From contig CAWAIR010000016.1 in NCBI GenBank assembly GCA_963782045.1, positions 62,001 through 126,000 on the forward strand: DNA of 64,000 nucleotides, given 5' to 3'. The DNA is from CAVSRC01 sp963782045 (lineage in GTDB: Bacteria > Pseudomonadota > Alphaproteobacteria > Rhizobiales > Kaistiaceae). A program made the translations under genes and the position numbers. Positions 25,982 to 34,135 of the stretch are shown here, piece after piece (position 1 is the stretch's first letter; every line of letters starts with the position of its first letter). A model generated the notes under the pieces. The model was not told the origin of the DNA. It saw only the letters and a program-made list of their open reading frames with translations, and ran no database searches.

Positions 25982-26503
25982 ATGGTCATCTTCGACACCG
26001 AAACCCCCGCCGACGCCCCCGCCCGCGAATCACTGCTGGACCGGGTGATGGGTCGCGAACGTCTGTTCAAGCCATCAGAACGGCTTCGCCGTGGTCGCCT
26101 GCCAGCGCGCGGCCTGGCACTTGTCGCCCGCGACGGCGGCAAGCTGGTCGGCACCGTGCGCTTATGGAACGTGAAGGCGGGTGACACCCCTGCCCTCCTG
26201 CTGGGGCCGCTTGCGGTCGATCAGGCAGCTCAGAGCGAGGGCGTCGGGTCGAGCCTGATGCGGCTGGCCATCGCGCGTGCCGGCGCCATCGGCCACAGCG
26301 GCATCATCCTGGTCGGCGATCCGGAATATTACGAGCGGTTCGGCTTCTTGGCCGCCCCCACCACCGGCCTCGTCATGCCGGCGCCGGTCGACCGCCGCCG
26401 GTTCCTCGGCCTCGAACTAGCGCCGCATGCGCTGCGTCAGGCTTCCGGCATCATCGTGGCAACCGGGCAACGGCTCGCGGCATCGGAGCGGCTGGCGGCC
26501 TAA
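25982..26503 (+). CDS. GNAT family N-acetyltransferase next to ornithine decarboxylase
   Basis: A 173-residue acetyltransferase of the YhbS type. Motif A can be read at VDQAAQSEGVGSSLMRLAI (about residues 80-98), followed by LVGDPEYYERFGF (about 110-122). Adjacent placement after ODC is frequent in Rhizobiales, hinting at a role in polyamine or amino-acid acetylation, but this is inference. The gap of 133 bp to ODC leaves room for its own promoter. It is distantly related to the gene at 2919-3419. Confidence 0.82.
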   Translation: MVIFDTETPADAPARESLLDRVMGRERLFKPSERLRRGRLPARGLALVARDGGKLVGTVRLWNVKAGDTPALLLGPLAVDQAAQSEGVGSSLMRLAIARAGAIGHSGIILVGDPEYYERFGFLAAPTTGLVMPAPVDRRRFLGLELAPHALRQASGIIVATGQRLAASERLAA

Positions 26504-26836
26504 TTGCCGCTTTACGCCGCCTGCCGGCCTCACATCGGGCCTCGGTCTGCTGCGATCTTGCCGGCGTGATCCCATCCTGATGGCTTCGCGCAGGCGACGG
26601 CTCAACCGAGGCCGCGCGAATTAAAAATGCGGCGGCAACAGCTCTTTCTTTTTCGTGGCCGCCATTGCGTTTGGATAGAAACAGTTTATGTGTAGAACTC
26701 CAGATTTGCTCTGCCTTGCTGCAGCCGCCTGCAATCGGGCCTATTTCCTCAAGACACCGCAAAACTCGGACGAGCGACGGATAAAATAGTTCCGGTCGCA
26801 ACGAATCACTATACGCCGAGGAAGGAAGACAGTCGG
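26504..26836. other. Gene-free region holding the cspA promoter and 5' leader
   Basis: About 333 bp without a credible gene. It is less GC-rich than its surroundings near 26640-26700. A GGCGGC ... GCCGCC pairing (about 26630-26668) flanks a pyrimidine-rich loop. Long leaders are usual for cold-shock genes, where they act as thermosensors. No confident -35/-10 was identified. Confidence 0.4.
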
Positions 26837-27040
26837 ATGCAGACGGGCACGGTGAAGTTCTTCAGCACTCAGCGGGGCTTCGGCTTCATCGCGCCGGAGG
26901 ACGGATCGAAGGATGTGTTCGTCCACATTTCCGAGGTCGAGCGGGCCGGGATCGGCACTCTGCACGAGGGACAGAAAGTCGGCTACGAGATCATTACCGA
27001 ACGGGGCAAGACTGCAGCGGGGAAGCTGCAGGCCGTCTGA
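26837..27040 (+). CDS. Cold-shock protein, CspA family
   Basis: A 67-residue single cold-shock domain. RNP1 (RGFGFIAP) and RNP2 (VFVHIS) are intact at about residues 13-20 and 31-36, so single-stranded RNA/DNA binding is expected. The opening TGTVKFFS is typical. It probably melts mRNA secondary structure in the cold or in stationary phase. GAGGAAGGAAG precedes the start. A strong intrinsic terminator follows at 27070-27096, so transcription into the next three small genes would need read-through or a new promoter. Confidence 0.95.
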   Translation: MQTGTVKFFSTQRGFGFIAPEDGSKDVFVHISEVERAGIGTLHEGQKVGYEIITERGKTAAGKLQAV

Positions 27041-27069
27041 CCGCCGGCACAACGGCAAACGGATTCGGG

Positions 27070-27096
27070 GGCCCGGCGTCCGCGCTGGGCCTTTTT
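27070..27096 (+). terminator. Intrinsic terminator after cspA
   Basis: Nine-base-pair stem (GGCCCGGCG with CGCTGGGCC, one G-U pair) with loop TCCG, followed directly by TTTTT (27092-27096). A textbook Rho-independent terminator 30 bp after the stop. Confidence 0.85.
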
Positions 27097-27135
27097 GCAA
27101 TCGCGAATCATGTGACGCTACCTGACGGAGACGAG

Positions 27136-27315
27136 ATGCCGTTCAAGCCCAACTACCGACAGGCGCGTGGCGAGCGCGACAAGGCCAAGCAGCAGAAGAA
27201 GAATGAGAAGCTGCGCCGCCGCGAACTGGAGACGGCTCGTCGAAAGGAGCAGCAGGACGGGGACGGTTCGCCGCCGGCTATGCCAGAGGCGGCCTCGCCG
27301 GAGGACGATGCCTAG
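27136..27315 (+). CDS. Conserved small basic protein of the cspA-rpsU cluster
   Basis: A 59-residue highly charged protein. It opens MPFKPNYRQARGERDKAK and continues as a long Lys/Arg/Glu-rich helix, then an acidic, Ala/Pro-rich tail. It resembles short uncharacterised proteins found beside cold-shock genes in Rhizobiales. An RNA- or ribosome-associated role is conceivable given the next-door rpsU and cspA, but this is only inference. GGAG lies five bases before the ATG. No domain is recognised. Confidence 0.7.
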   Translation: MPFKPNYRQARGERDKAKQQKKNEKLRRRELETARRKEQQDGDGSPPAMPEAASPEDDA

Positions 27316-27345
27316 ACGGCCGTCTGAAGGTCCGGAGAGCAAGTC

Positions 27346-27567
27346 ATGAAGATGTTCATTTTCCAGTCCGCGACAAAGACCGACCTGCATGCCTTCGCCG
27401 GCGATTCCGATGGTCGGGCGCTCCCGACAAAGTTTGCGCCGTGGGGGGTGACGGGCGTAGTGACCGGCCGGCAGGCCTTGCCGCACGGGCTGCCGCGATA
27501 CGAGATCGAGCGCGCGATACGCGCTCACGGCTTCCAACTGTGGCGGCTGCGAAAGAAGACAAGCTGA
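27346..27567 (+). CDS. Conserved small hypothetical protein of the cspA-rpsU cluster
   Basis: A 73-residue protein (MKMFIFQSATKTDLHAFAGD ... YEIERAIRAHGFQLWRL). The opening and the end GFQLWR are typical of a family of short Rhizobiales proteins next to rpsU. Function unknown. The composition suggests a compact alpha/beta domain, with no signal peptide or membrane span. It starts 30 bp after the previous gene and lies 55 bp before rpsU, so the three are probably one transcription unit. Confidence 0.72.
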   Translation: MKMFIFQSATKTDLHAFAGDSDGRALPTKFAPWGVTGVVTGRQALPHGLPRYEIERAIRAHGFQLWRLRKKTS

Positions 27568-27622
27568 CGTTTCTGAAGGCGACGGCACATCCCGTGCCAT
27601 CCAGGCGGAAAGGGAAAACGCC

Positions 27623-27877
27623 GTGCAGGTATTCGTGCGCGACAACAATGTCGATCAGGCACTCAAGGTCCTCAAGAAGAAGCTCCAGCGCGAGGGCTTC
27701 TTCCGCGAATTGAAGCGCAAGAAATCGTACGAGAAGCCGTCGGAAAAGAGGGCTCGCGAGAAGGGGGAGGCAATTCGCCGGGCGCGCAAGCAGGCCCGCA
27801 AGGCGGCTCAGCGCGAGGGCTTGCTGCCGATGCCCGTTCGCAAGGTGCCGGCGCGCGGGGCGATGGGCCGCCGTTGA
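27623..27877 (+). CDS. rpsU: 30S ribosomal protein S21
   Basis: An 84-residue basic protein with the S21 signature: QVFVRDNNVDQALKVLKKKLQREG, then FFRELKRKKSYEKPSEKRAREK (read in pieces). The Arg/Lys-rich C-terminal tail is longer than in E. coli (71 residues), as is common in Alphaproteobacteria. S21 sits near the anti-Shine-Dalgarno end of 16S rRNA and aids initiation. It uses a GTG start with AGGGAAA upstream. Rhizobia often carry more than one S21 gene, and linkage to cspA suggests a stress-related copy. Confidence 0.93.
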   Translation: MQVFVRDNNVDQALKVLKKKLQREGFFRELKRKKSYEKPSEKRAREKGEAIRRARKQARKAAQREGLLPMPVRKVPARGAMGRR

Positions 27878-27917
27878 CGATGGGCGCCGCCGGCCACAAC
27901 CGTCGGCAAGCGCGCCG

Positions 27918-28619
27918 CTAGCCGGGCGCCTGCCGCTCGCCGCCTGACGCGGCGGCCGCGCGGCTGAAGACCAAGCCGATGGCGATGCAGGCGAGCGGGA
28001 AGACGAGCCCGTAGCCGGCGATGCCGATCATCCGCCAGGCGAGATTGCCAACCACCGGGCCGATCAGGCCGGCGAGGCAGAGCGTGCCCGCCGCCAGCAG
28101 CCCCCATCGCGCCGCAGCGGCCGCACCGCTGCCCCGGAAGGCCGGCGCGGCGAAGAGCAGCGCCAGGCCGAAGAACAGATGCCAGGCGACCAGCTCGACG
28201 GCGTAGAGCAGCGACGGCCAAGTCCAGCCGAAGATGAAGCGGTAGTCCGGCATCGCGGCGGCGTCGATCTGCCGGCCGACCGTGAGCTGGACGACGTGCA
28301 CCGTCATGGTCAGCGCCGCCATCACCGCCATCCAGATGAGCGCCATCAGGGCGGACAGCCGCGCTTCCTCCGGTGCCCATCGCCAGATCGCAGCAAACAG
28401 CGCGACCTGGAGCACGCCGGAGAGCGCGGTCAGGATTTCCGCCGCCGCCAGGTACGGCTCGACCGGAACCCCGGCCGCGACGCCGCCGGCAAACAGCGTG
28501 GCGATATAGACGCCGTAGAGCGCGGCAAGGGTCCAGGCCAGCCGGGCCCCGACAAGCAACGTGGCGCGCGAGCCGGTCGTGCGGGGCGGCAGGGCGGAGC
28601 GGGATGCCGCGATTCGCAT
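27918..28619 (-). CDS. Multi-pass membrane protein of unknown function
   Basis: A 233-residue protein with about six hydrophobic spans (for example LAWTLAALYGVYIATLFAGG, ALMALIWMAVMAALTMTV, LAWHLFFGLALLF-like VAWHLFFGLALLFAA, MIGIAGYGLVFPLACIAIGL). No transporter or enzyme motif is recognised. The start ATG 28619 has AGGA upstream; ATG 28628 would add three residues. It stands alone, convergent with the rpsU cluster. Probable inner-membrane location. Confidence 0.65.
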   Translation of the reverse strand: MRIAASRSALPPRTTGSRATLLVGARLAWTLAALYGVYIATLFAGGVAAGVPVEPYLAAAEILTALSGVLQVALFAAIWRWAPEEARLSALMALIWMAVMAALTMTVHVVQLTVGRQIDAAAMPDYRFIFGWTWPSLLYAVELVAWHLFFGLALLFAAPAFRGSGAAAAARWGLLAAGTLCLAGLIGPVVGNLAWRMIGIAGYGLVFPLACIAIGLVFSRAAAASGGERQAPG

Positions 28620-28783
28620 GGGCGCCATCCTAGCGCAGAGCCGCCGTCCCGGCGGCGTCCAGCCCGCCGGCCCCGCCCAGATTCAAATCGGAATCATTCC
28701 GTATCGTTGACCGAGATCAAGGCCACGCCGCCTCGCTGGCTCAATCGTAGGTCGGGGCGAGTTTATTGCCGGGAGGAATTGGC

Positions 28784-29185
28784 ATGAGGCGTTGGATTCT
28801 CCTATCTGTCGGGGTCGTCGCGGGCAGTGTCGTGCTCGCCGGCTCGACGCCGCTGCTACCGGTGCCGCAGGCGTGCGCCGACCAGCAGCAGATCAACTAT
28901 TCCGAGGACATCGTGCCGATCCTGAAGGGGTGGTGCGTTTCCTGCCACCAGCCGGGCGGCGAAGGCTACGAGCACAGCGGCTTCGATGTCAGGACCTACG
29001 ACGCCGTGATGAAGGGCACCAAGTTCGGGCCAATGGTCATAGCCGGCAAGCCGGACGAAAGCAGCCTGATCGCGCTGATCGACGGGCAGGCCAAGATCCG
29101 CATGCCGTTCAACCACCACCCGCTGCCCAATTGCCTGCGCCAGAACATCTGGAGCTGGATCTTCCAGGGCGCCAAGGACAACTGA
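28784..29185 (+). CDS. Periplasmic c-type cytochrome-like protein (PSCyt1-like)
   Basis: A 133-residue exported haem protein. A signal peptide (WILLSVGVVAGSVVLAGS) is followed by YSEDIVPILKGWCVSCHQPGG, read in pieces; CVSCH is a CxxCH haem-binding site. The pattern around it (I-x-P-I-L ... C-x-x-C-H-x-P-G-G) and the later PDESSLIALIDGQAKIRMPF block resemble the planctomycete-type cytochrome domain. The Met of RMPF may be the sixth haem ligand. Electron partner unknown. GGAGG is five bases before the ATG. Confidence 0.8.
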   Translation: MRRWILLSVGVVAGSVVLAGSTPLLPVPQACADQQQINYSEDIVPILKGWCVSCHQPGGEGYEHSGFDVRTYDAVMKGTKFGPMVIAGKPDESSLIALIDGQAKIRMPFNHHPLPNCLRQNIWSWIFQGAKDN

Positions 29186-29259
29186 GCCTCGGTCCGGCGG
29201 CACTGCCACGGCACGCCAACGTGGCCTGACTGGCCGAACGAACGGTTGCGGTCGCGCGT

Positions 29260-29592
29260 TCAGCCGCTGAGCGTCTTGCGGCGCTCCTCGTATTCGGCCT
29301 TGTCGATCTCGCCGCGCGCGTAACGTTCCTGCAGGATTTCCAGCGCGGTTTGCCGCGGCGGGTGGCTCTCGCCTTGGCGCGGGCCGCTGCCCATCCAGCG
29401 GGCGAGCAGCACGACGAGCAGGATGATGCCGCCCCAGAAGACGATCATCGCCAGCCCGCCGCCGACCATCATGCCGCCCCAGCCAAAGCCGTCCCCCATC
29501 CAGCCACGTTCAAAGGTTCCTTGGGCGAAAGCCGGACCGCTGGCCAGTGCCGCCGCGAGTCCGGCGGGAATAAACCATTTCCCTGTCGTCAT
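29260..29592 (-). CDS. Short membrane protein with SHOCT domain
   Basis: A 110-residue protein. After a signal-like segment (WFIPAGLAAALASGPAFAQ) and a Gly/Met-rich stretch, there is one strong membrane span (MIVFWGGIILLVVLLARW). The C-terminal SHOCT motif is exact: ALEILQERYARGEIDKAEYEE (split as ALEILQERYARGEI and DKAEYEER). SHOCT domains are short oligomerisation helices of unknown role. ATG 29592 is preferred for the GGAGAG upstream. Confidence 0.8.
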   Translation of the reverse strand: MTTGKWFIPAGLAAALASGPAFAQGTFERGWMGDGFGWGGMMVGGGLAMIVFWGGIILLVVLLARWMGSGPRQGESHPPRQTALEILQERYARGEIDKAEYEERRKTLSG

Positions 29593-29787
29593 CGGTTGCT
29601 CTCCATTTCCTGTCCCTGACACGGCTTCCCCCTTGGCGCCCCTACGCTCACGCGGCGTTGTCCCAGATCAACACGGCGAGGCTGCGGCACGTCCGGCGGG
29701 CTTTGACAAATCTGCCCGGCAGCGATTGAACGGACGCTCAACGCCGCCGCCGCGGGCTCGCGCGGCTCGGGAAGGGGCGACAGGCGA

Positions 29788-30954
29788 ATGGCTGGGCTTC
29801 GCGGATTCCTTGAGCGCCGGGTCTATCCCTACCTGCCTTATCCGCACTTCATGGGGCTGGCGCCGCTCGACAGCGTGCTCGCGCTCCTCCTGCGCAGGCC
29901 CGCCAGGGTGCCAGTCGTGCTGTGGCCGCGGCTCATCGTGCTCATCTTCTTCTCGGCCCTGTCGACGGTGCTGTCGCTGCCCGAGCGGCTGGCCATCGCC
30001 GCCTGGCTGAGGTTTCGGCCGCGCAGGATCGCGCCGCACGAGGCCCCGGTCTTCGTGCTCGGCTATTTCCGCTCCGGCACCACCTGGCTGCAGACACTGC
30101 TGGCGCTCGATCCGGCGCTGCGCTCGCCGATCTGGCTGGAGGTGCTTTCGCCGCACACCTTCGTGGTCACCTGGGCGGTGCTGCGCCTGCTGATCGCGCC
30201 GTTCCTGATGCTGGTGCGCATCCGCGCAGTGTCGCCGCTCGGCGCGACGCTTCCGGCCGAGGACGACTTCGCGCTGTGCAACTGGGCGCGCGCCTCGGTC
30301 ATCGCCGGCCGCGCCGTGCTGCCGGGCGAGCAGGATTTCTACAACCGCTTCCACGACTTCGAAGCGTTGACGCCGGAGGAACGGGCGCGCTGGGAACGCC
30401 ACGAACTCGCCTTCGCCGGCAAGTTGATGCTGACCGCGAAGGGGCGCCGGCTGCTGTTGAAATCGCCCAGCCACACGGCGCGGGTGCGCCATCTGCTCCG
30501 CCTCTTCCCCGGCGCCAAGTTCATCCACATCACGCGCCCGCCGCGCGTGGTGTTCCAGTCGAACTTGGCGCTGGTCAAGGGATTGCAGGACACCTTCCGC
30601 CTGAGCCCGCCGATCGATGCCGACAGGCAGGAGGAGATGATCGTCGAGGAATACCTGGCGACGATGGAGCGCTACCGCGCCGACCGCGCGCTGATCCCGC
30701 CGGGCGACCTCGCCGAGGTGAGGCTTCAGGATCTTTCCGCCGACCCGCTCGGCGAGATCGAGCGCGTCTATGGCGTGCTCGGCCTCCCCCTCGGCGCGGC
30801 CTTCCGCCAGCGCCTGACGGAGCACCTGGCGGCGCCGCGGCGGCACACGCCGCTGAACCATCCGCCGCTCACCGCGGCGCAGGAAGCGCGGGCGGCGCGG
30901 CTCGATGGCCTCGGCCCGCTCTTCGGCCACGACGACGGCCCGGCCACGTCCTGA
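29788..30954 (+). CDS. Sulfotransferase family protein
   Basis: A 388-residue PAPS-dependent sulfotransferase-like protein. The 5'-phosphosulfate loop is GYFRSGTTWLQTLL (about residues 92-105). The 3'-phosphate-binding residues lie in LLLKSPSHTARV and FIHITRPPRVVFQS. The N-terminal 60 residues are hydrophobic/basic (LWPRLIVLIFFSALSTVLSL), suggesting membrane association. Substrate could be a carbohydrate or lipid; not predictable. No neighbouring PAPS-synthesis genes are seen. It stands alone. Confidence 0.85.
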   Translation: MAGLRGFLERRVYPYLPYPHFMGLAPLDSVLALLLRRPARVPVVLWPRLIVLIFFSALSTVLSLPERLAIAAWLRFRPRRIAPHEAPVFVLGYFRSGTTWLQTLLALDPALRSPIWLEVLSPHTFVVTWAVLRLLIAPFLMLVRIRAVSPLGATLPAEDDFALCNWARASVIAGRAVLPGEQDFYNRFHDFEALTPEERARWERHELAFAGKLMLTAKGRRLLLKSPSHTARVRHLLRLFPGAKFIHITRPPRVVFQSNLALVKGLQDTFRLSPPIDADRQEEMIVEEYLATMERYRADRALIPPGDLAEVRLQDLSADPLGEIERVYGVLGLPLGAAFRQRLTEHLAAPRRHTPLNHPPLTAAQEARAARLDGLGPLFGHDDGPATS

Positions 30955-30980
30955 GAACGTTGCCGCGGCCCTGGCCGCGG

Positions 30981-31649
30981 CTAGTGGGGATGCATGGCCG
31001 GCATGAGCCCCGGAACTGACGCCGGGGCGACGACGATGAGGGTGCCGAGCGCGACGATCGCCAGCGCGACGGGCACGTCGACCGACGCCCGCGCGGGCAA
31101 GAGCTTCTGGCCGACGATGAGGATGGAGGCGATCGCCATCCAGCCGATGCTCATGAGGCCGAGAGAGACCTGCATCAGCATCAGGCCGATGCTCGATCCG
31201 ATGCAGCAGAGGCCGAAGGCCAAGCCGGAACCGCCGCCGCGGCAGCAGCGTGCGCGGAAGGCGCGCTTCTGCGGCGTCAGCTCGTAGAGGCCGGCCGCGA
31301 TGGTGACCAGGCCGGCGACCAGCGTGCCGTGCGGCCGATAGACGGCATAGACCGGCAAGCCGAAGAGCGCCCAAACGGCGAGATAGGCCGCGACGAAGAG
31401 CAGGACGTCACCCATATGGCCGCCTGTCCGGGCCTGGCGCCAAAGCGTCGGGGTGAGGCCGGGCAGCATCATCGCCGCCATCATCACGATCCACGTCGCC
31501 AGGAAGGGCGCGACCGGGCCACGCGGCGCCATGACGCCCATGTCCATGCCGGCCATCTGGCGGACGACGATGGCCCAGCACACGGCGGCCAGCCCAAGTG
31601 TCGCCGCAAGGGCGGCGACGCTTGCCGGCAGCGACCTAGTACGTGTCAT
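30981..31649 (-). CDS. DUF2182 integral membrane protein (predicted metal-binding)
   Basis: A 222-residue membrane protein with the DUF2182 signature TWIVMMAAMMLPGLTP (about residues 51-66) and about six spans. A Cys-rich loop (RCCRGGGSGLAFGLCCIGSS) and many Met residues are consistent with metal handling, though this is unproven. Its ATG (31649) lies inside the end of the upstream DUF899 gene, a 14-bp overlap implying translational coupling; no separate Shine-Dalgarno is visible. It is the last gene of the ArsR-led operon. Confidence 0.8.
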   Translation of the reverse strand: MTRTRSLPASVAALAATLGLAAVCWAIVVRQMAGMDMGVMAPRGPVAPFLATWIVMMAAMMLPGLTPTLWRQARTGGHMGDVLLFVAAYLAVWALFGLPVYAVYRPHGTLVAGLVTIAAGLYELTPQKRAFRARCCRGGGSGLAFGLCCIGSSIGLMLMQVSLGLMSIGWMAIASILIVGQKLLPARASVDVPVALAIVALGTLIVVAPASVPGLMPAMHPH

Positions 31650-32401
31650 GGTGGCGCACCAGAAGCCGCTGTCGTTGCGGCCGAGCGGGGCACGGTCGAG
31701 CCACTGATAGACGCCCCACAGGCCGTCGAGCCCGCGGGCATAGGCGGAATAGGTGTGATAGACGACGCCGTCCTCGAGAACGAAGGCGCTCATGCCGGGG
31801 CGCTCGCGCAGGAACGTGGCGTTGTCGGTGCCGGCCATGGCGGCGGGCGGCGAAGGTCGGCCCCTTCCGTCCGATGTCGGGGTTGGGCGCCTCGCGCCGG
31901 TAATTGTACTCGGTGCCGTCCTCGCGCTGCTGCTTCTCCGTCAGGCCGACGTCGAAGTCGAAATTGAAATCGCTGCCGGAGGAGGACGCCCAGGGGAACG
32001 ACCAGCCCATGCGCTCCCTGAACGCCTGCAGCTTGGCCAGCGGCGCCCGCGACACCGCCCAGAACATGACGTCATGGTTCATCAGATGGGCGGCATTGCC
32101 GTTGAAGCCGTCGGCGATCGACGAGCAGGACGGGCAGCCGGCCTTGTAGTCGGGGCCGAACATGAAGTGGTAGACGAGAAGCTGCGAGCGCCCCTGGAAC
32201 AGGTCGGCAAGCGACGCCGGCCCGTCCTCGGTGTCGAAACGATAGTCCTTGTCGATCCTCACCCAGGGCAGGGCCTGCCGTTGCTCGGCGACCGTCATCG
32301 CTCCGCCGCGTCAGTTCCTTCTCCGCCTCGAGAAGGTCGAGCCGTGCTGCGAGCCATTCCTCGCGGGTGCCTGTCAGGTGTCCGGTCACTGCTGTCTCCA
32401 T
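31636..32401 (-). pseudogene. DUF899 (thioredoxin-like) protein, frame broken in three places
   Basis: The family sequence can be followed continuously only by changing frame three times. It starts METAVTGHL, runs to ELTRRS, shifts near 32305 to VAEQRQALPWVRI and on through GCPSCSSIADGF to GPTFAA. A shift near 31848 gives MAGTDNATFLRERPGMSAF and DGVVYHTYSAYARGLDG, and a shift near 31662 gives VRHHDTY and stop. Two shifts need one base removed and one needs one base added; the repaired protein has about 254 residues, the family length. The GCPSC is the thioredoxin-like CxxC. Function unknown, probably redox. Formally broken, but base errors are likelier than decay, since all segments keep full conservation. 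Confidence 0.75.
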
Positions 32402-32553
32402 TGGGTTGGGCGGCCAAACAAGGCGCGCGTGGTCGGATGGTCCGGCCGAGTGGCGCGGTCCTGGTGGTCGACGTGAAAAGTCTGGGGCAGTCTTCCGGGA
32501 GGCGCGTCGGCGCCTCCACCGATGTCGTAACCAGGGGCGGGTTTCGCCGCTTG

Positions 32554-33114
32554 TCAGGCGGGCATCCGCCGCTCGTACTCGGCCCGCAGGCGGGCCATCT
32601 TGTTCCAATAGGGCTCGTCCGGCGCGCGCCCGGCGAGCCGGTCGACCAGCAGATCGAGGTGGTTGTGCCAGCTCGGCGCTACGATCAGCAGCAGGCCACG
32701 GTCGGTTATGCCGCGATGGATCATGGTCAGGAGTACGTCGCGGCCCTCGGCCTTCAGTTCGAAGGTGACCTCGCCATACGTGGCGAAGGCGAAGCTGAGG
32801 CGCCGGTCGGGCTCTACGGCCAGCAGTCGGTTGCTGTTGGTGTGCACGCCGGGGAAACCCTCTGGCCGCTGGCCGGGCGGATAAGTCAGTTCATCGTTGC
32901 GCCAGGTCAGGGGGAACTCGGTCCCGGCCGTCAGATCCATCACGCCGGAGGCGAGCCACTGGCCGCGCAGCTTGCTGTCGGTGAGGTAGGCCCATACCCG
33001 CTCGACCGGACCGGGCAACTGCCGACGAAGTGTCAGCGTGGTGGGTTCGGTGAGCACCGCGTAGGCGCTTTCCGGCGTGGTGTCCTTGTCGATGCTGCGG
33101 ACGATGGCATTCAT
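32554..33114 (-). CDS. SRPBCC family protein (AHSA1/Hsp90-activator homology type)
   Basis: A 186-residue protein. The family opening (LTLRRQLPGPVERVWAYLTDSKLRGQWL, residues about 27-54 in pieces) is followed by strands and by FATYGEVTFELKAEGRDVLLTMIHRGI. The last ~60 residues (SWHNHLDLLVDRLAGRAP ... MARLRAEYERRM) form the long helix of the helix-grip fold. These proteins are usually small-molecule carriers of unknown ligand. It lies in the ArsR operon, 90 bp downstream of the other SRPBCC gene. Confidence 0.85.
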   Translation of the reverse strand: MNAIVRSIDKDTTPESAYAVLTEPTTLTLRRQLPGPVERVWAYLTDSKLRGQWLASGVMDLTAGTEFPLTWRNDELTYPPGQRPEGFPGVHTNSNRLLAVEPDRRLSFAFATYGEVTFELKAEGRDVLLTMIHRGITDRGLLLIVAPSWHNHLDLLVDRLAGRAPDEPYWNKMARLRAEYERRMPA

Positions 33115-33204
33115 GGCTCAAATCTCCTGAGTGGCGGCGCTTGGGAACGCCGCGTGATCGGTTCGATCGTTACTGGTCAGTGATTGCGCGTGCGGGCGGT
33201 TGCC

Positions 33205-33639
33205 CTAGCCGCCTGCGAGCGGGGTGCCGGTCTCTAGCAGCGTCTTCAGGCCCGAGAGGATCTTCGGCCAGCCGCCGGACACCGCTGCAATCGTCTTGGA
33301 ATTGTCCATCTCGGCCTCGTGGACGATCTGCAGCTTGGTCAGGTCGCCGTCCACGGAGAGGTCGAAGCTGCAACGGGTGAAGCCCTCGGGCTTGAGATTG
33401 GGAAATTCGTTGCGCCACTTGAGGACCAGACGCTTCGGCGGATCGTTCTCGATCACCTCGCCGGCGTCGCTGACGGTGCCGTCGGGGTGGGTCATCTTCC
33501 ACGGCGAGCCGACCTTCCAGTCGGAGTCCAGGGTGACGCCGAAGAAATACAGGCGGGTGAACTCGGGCTTCAGCAGCGCGTCCCAGACCTTTTGCGGTGC
33601 GGCGCGGATATAGGTGACGTAAACGAACTGGCTGCTCAT
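33205..33639 (-). CDS. SRPBCC family protein (AHSA1 type), ArsR-linked
   Basis: A 144-residue protein with the classic AHSA1 pattern: FVYVTYIRAAPQKVWDALL at the start, the GSPWKMTHPDGTVSDAGEV strand pair, and GGWPKILSGLKTLLETG as closing helix. Similar proteins are regularly encoded after an ArsR regulator, and several are annotated as toxin- or xenobiotic-related. Ligand unknown. AGGAG lies eight bases before the ATG. Second gene of the operon. Confidence 0.87.
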   Translation of the reverse strand: MSSQFVYVTYIRAAPQKVWDALLKPEFTRLYFFGVTLDSDWKVGSPWKMTHPDGTVSDAGEVIENDPPKRLVLKWRNEFPNLKPEGFTRCSFDLSVDGDLTKLQIVHEAEMDNSKTIAAVSGGWPKILSGLKTLLETGTPLAGG

Positions 33640-33708
33640 AGTCCGGCTCCTTCGGGCGCGGCGACGGGGCGCTCCGGCGCGATCGTTGCGGGGGTGATGG
33701 ATGCAGGT

Positions 33709-34032
33709 TCAGGTCTTGCCATCGTCGTTCTCCTCAAGGGCACGCTTCAGGTCGGCAAGGGCCGCAACACGCGCGCGTTCGTACTTGCCGATCCAGCGGT
33801 CGTAGATCTCGCCGATCGGGACCGGGTTCAGGTAATGCAGTTTCTCGCGGCCTCGCCGCACCGTTGCCACGAGGTTGGCTGCCTCGAGGATGGCGAGGTG
33901 CTTGCTGACCGCCTGCCGGCTCATCGTCATCCGCTCGCACAGCTCGCCCAACGTCTGGCCGTTCTCGGCCTTCAGCCGGTCGAGCAGTTCGCGGCGGGTG
34001 GCGTCTGCAAGCGCCTTGAACACCTCGTCCAT
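33709..34032 (-). CDS. ArsR family winged-helix regulator
   Basis: A 107-residue repressor. The winged helix is read from MDEVFKALADATRRELLDRL through TLGELCERMTMSRQAVSKHLAILEAANLV (in pieces) to the wing VRRGREKLHYLNP. The metal-sensing Cys pattern ELCVC is absent (ELCERM), so sensing of a non-metal signal is likely, as in the SRPBCC-linked subgroup. It heads an operon with two SRPBCC genes, DUF899 and DUF2182. The operator at 34044-34063 is 12 bp before its ATG. The start codon is near the predicted transcription start, so the mRNA may be almost leaderless. Confidence 0.9.
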   Translation of the reverse strand: MDEVFKALADATRRELLDRLKAENGQTLGELCERMTMSRQAVSKHLAILEAANLVATVRRGREKLHYLNPVPIGEIYDRWIGKYERARVAALADLKRALEENDDGKT

Positions 34033-34039
34033 GGCTCAT

Positions 34040-34068
34040 CAATATGCAACTGAATAGTTGCATGTCAA
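34040..34068 (-). promoter_or_regulatory. ArsR-type operator within the operon promoter
   Basis: A perfect inverted repeat ATGCAACT-GAAT-AGTTGCAT occupies 34044-34063. On the minus strand TTGACA (34068-34063) is a consensus -35 and CATATT (34046-34041) a plausible -10. The palindrome thus fills the spacer. Binding of the adjacent ArsR would block RNA polymerase. The geometry is seen directly; the protein-site pairing is inference. Confidence 0.7.
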
Positions 34069-34135
34069 GCCCCATTGGCAAGGCCGGGGCAAAGCGGCAA
34101 AAGGTCGGCGCGACAGCATTGGGAGCGGAGCGCAG

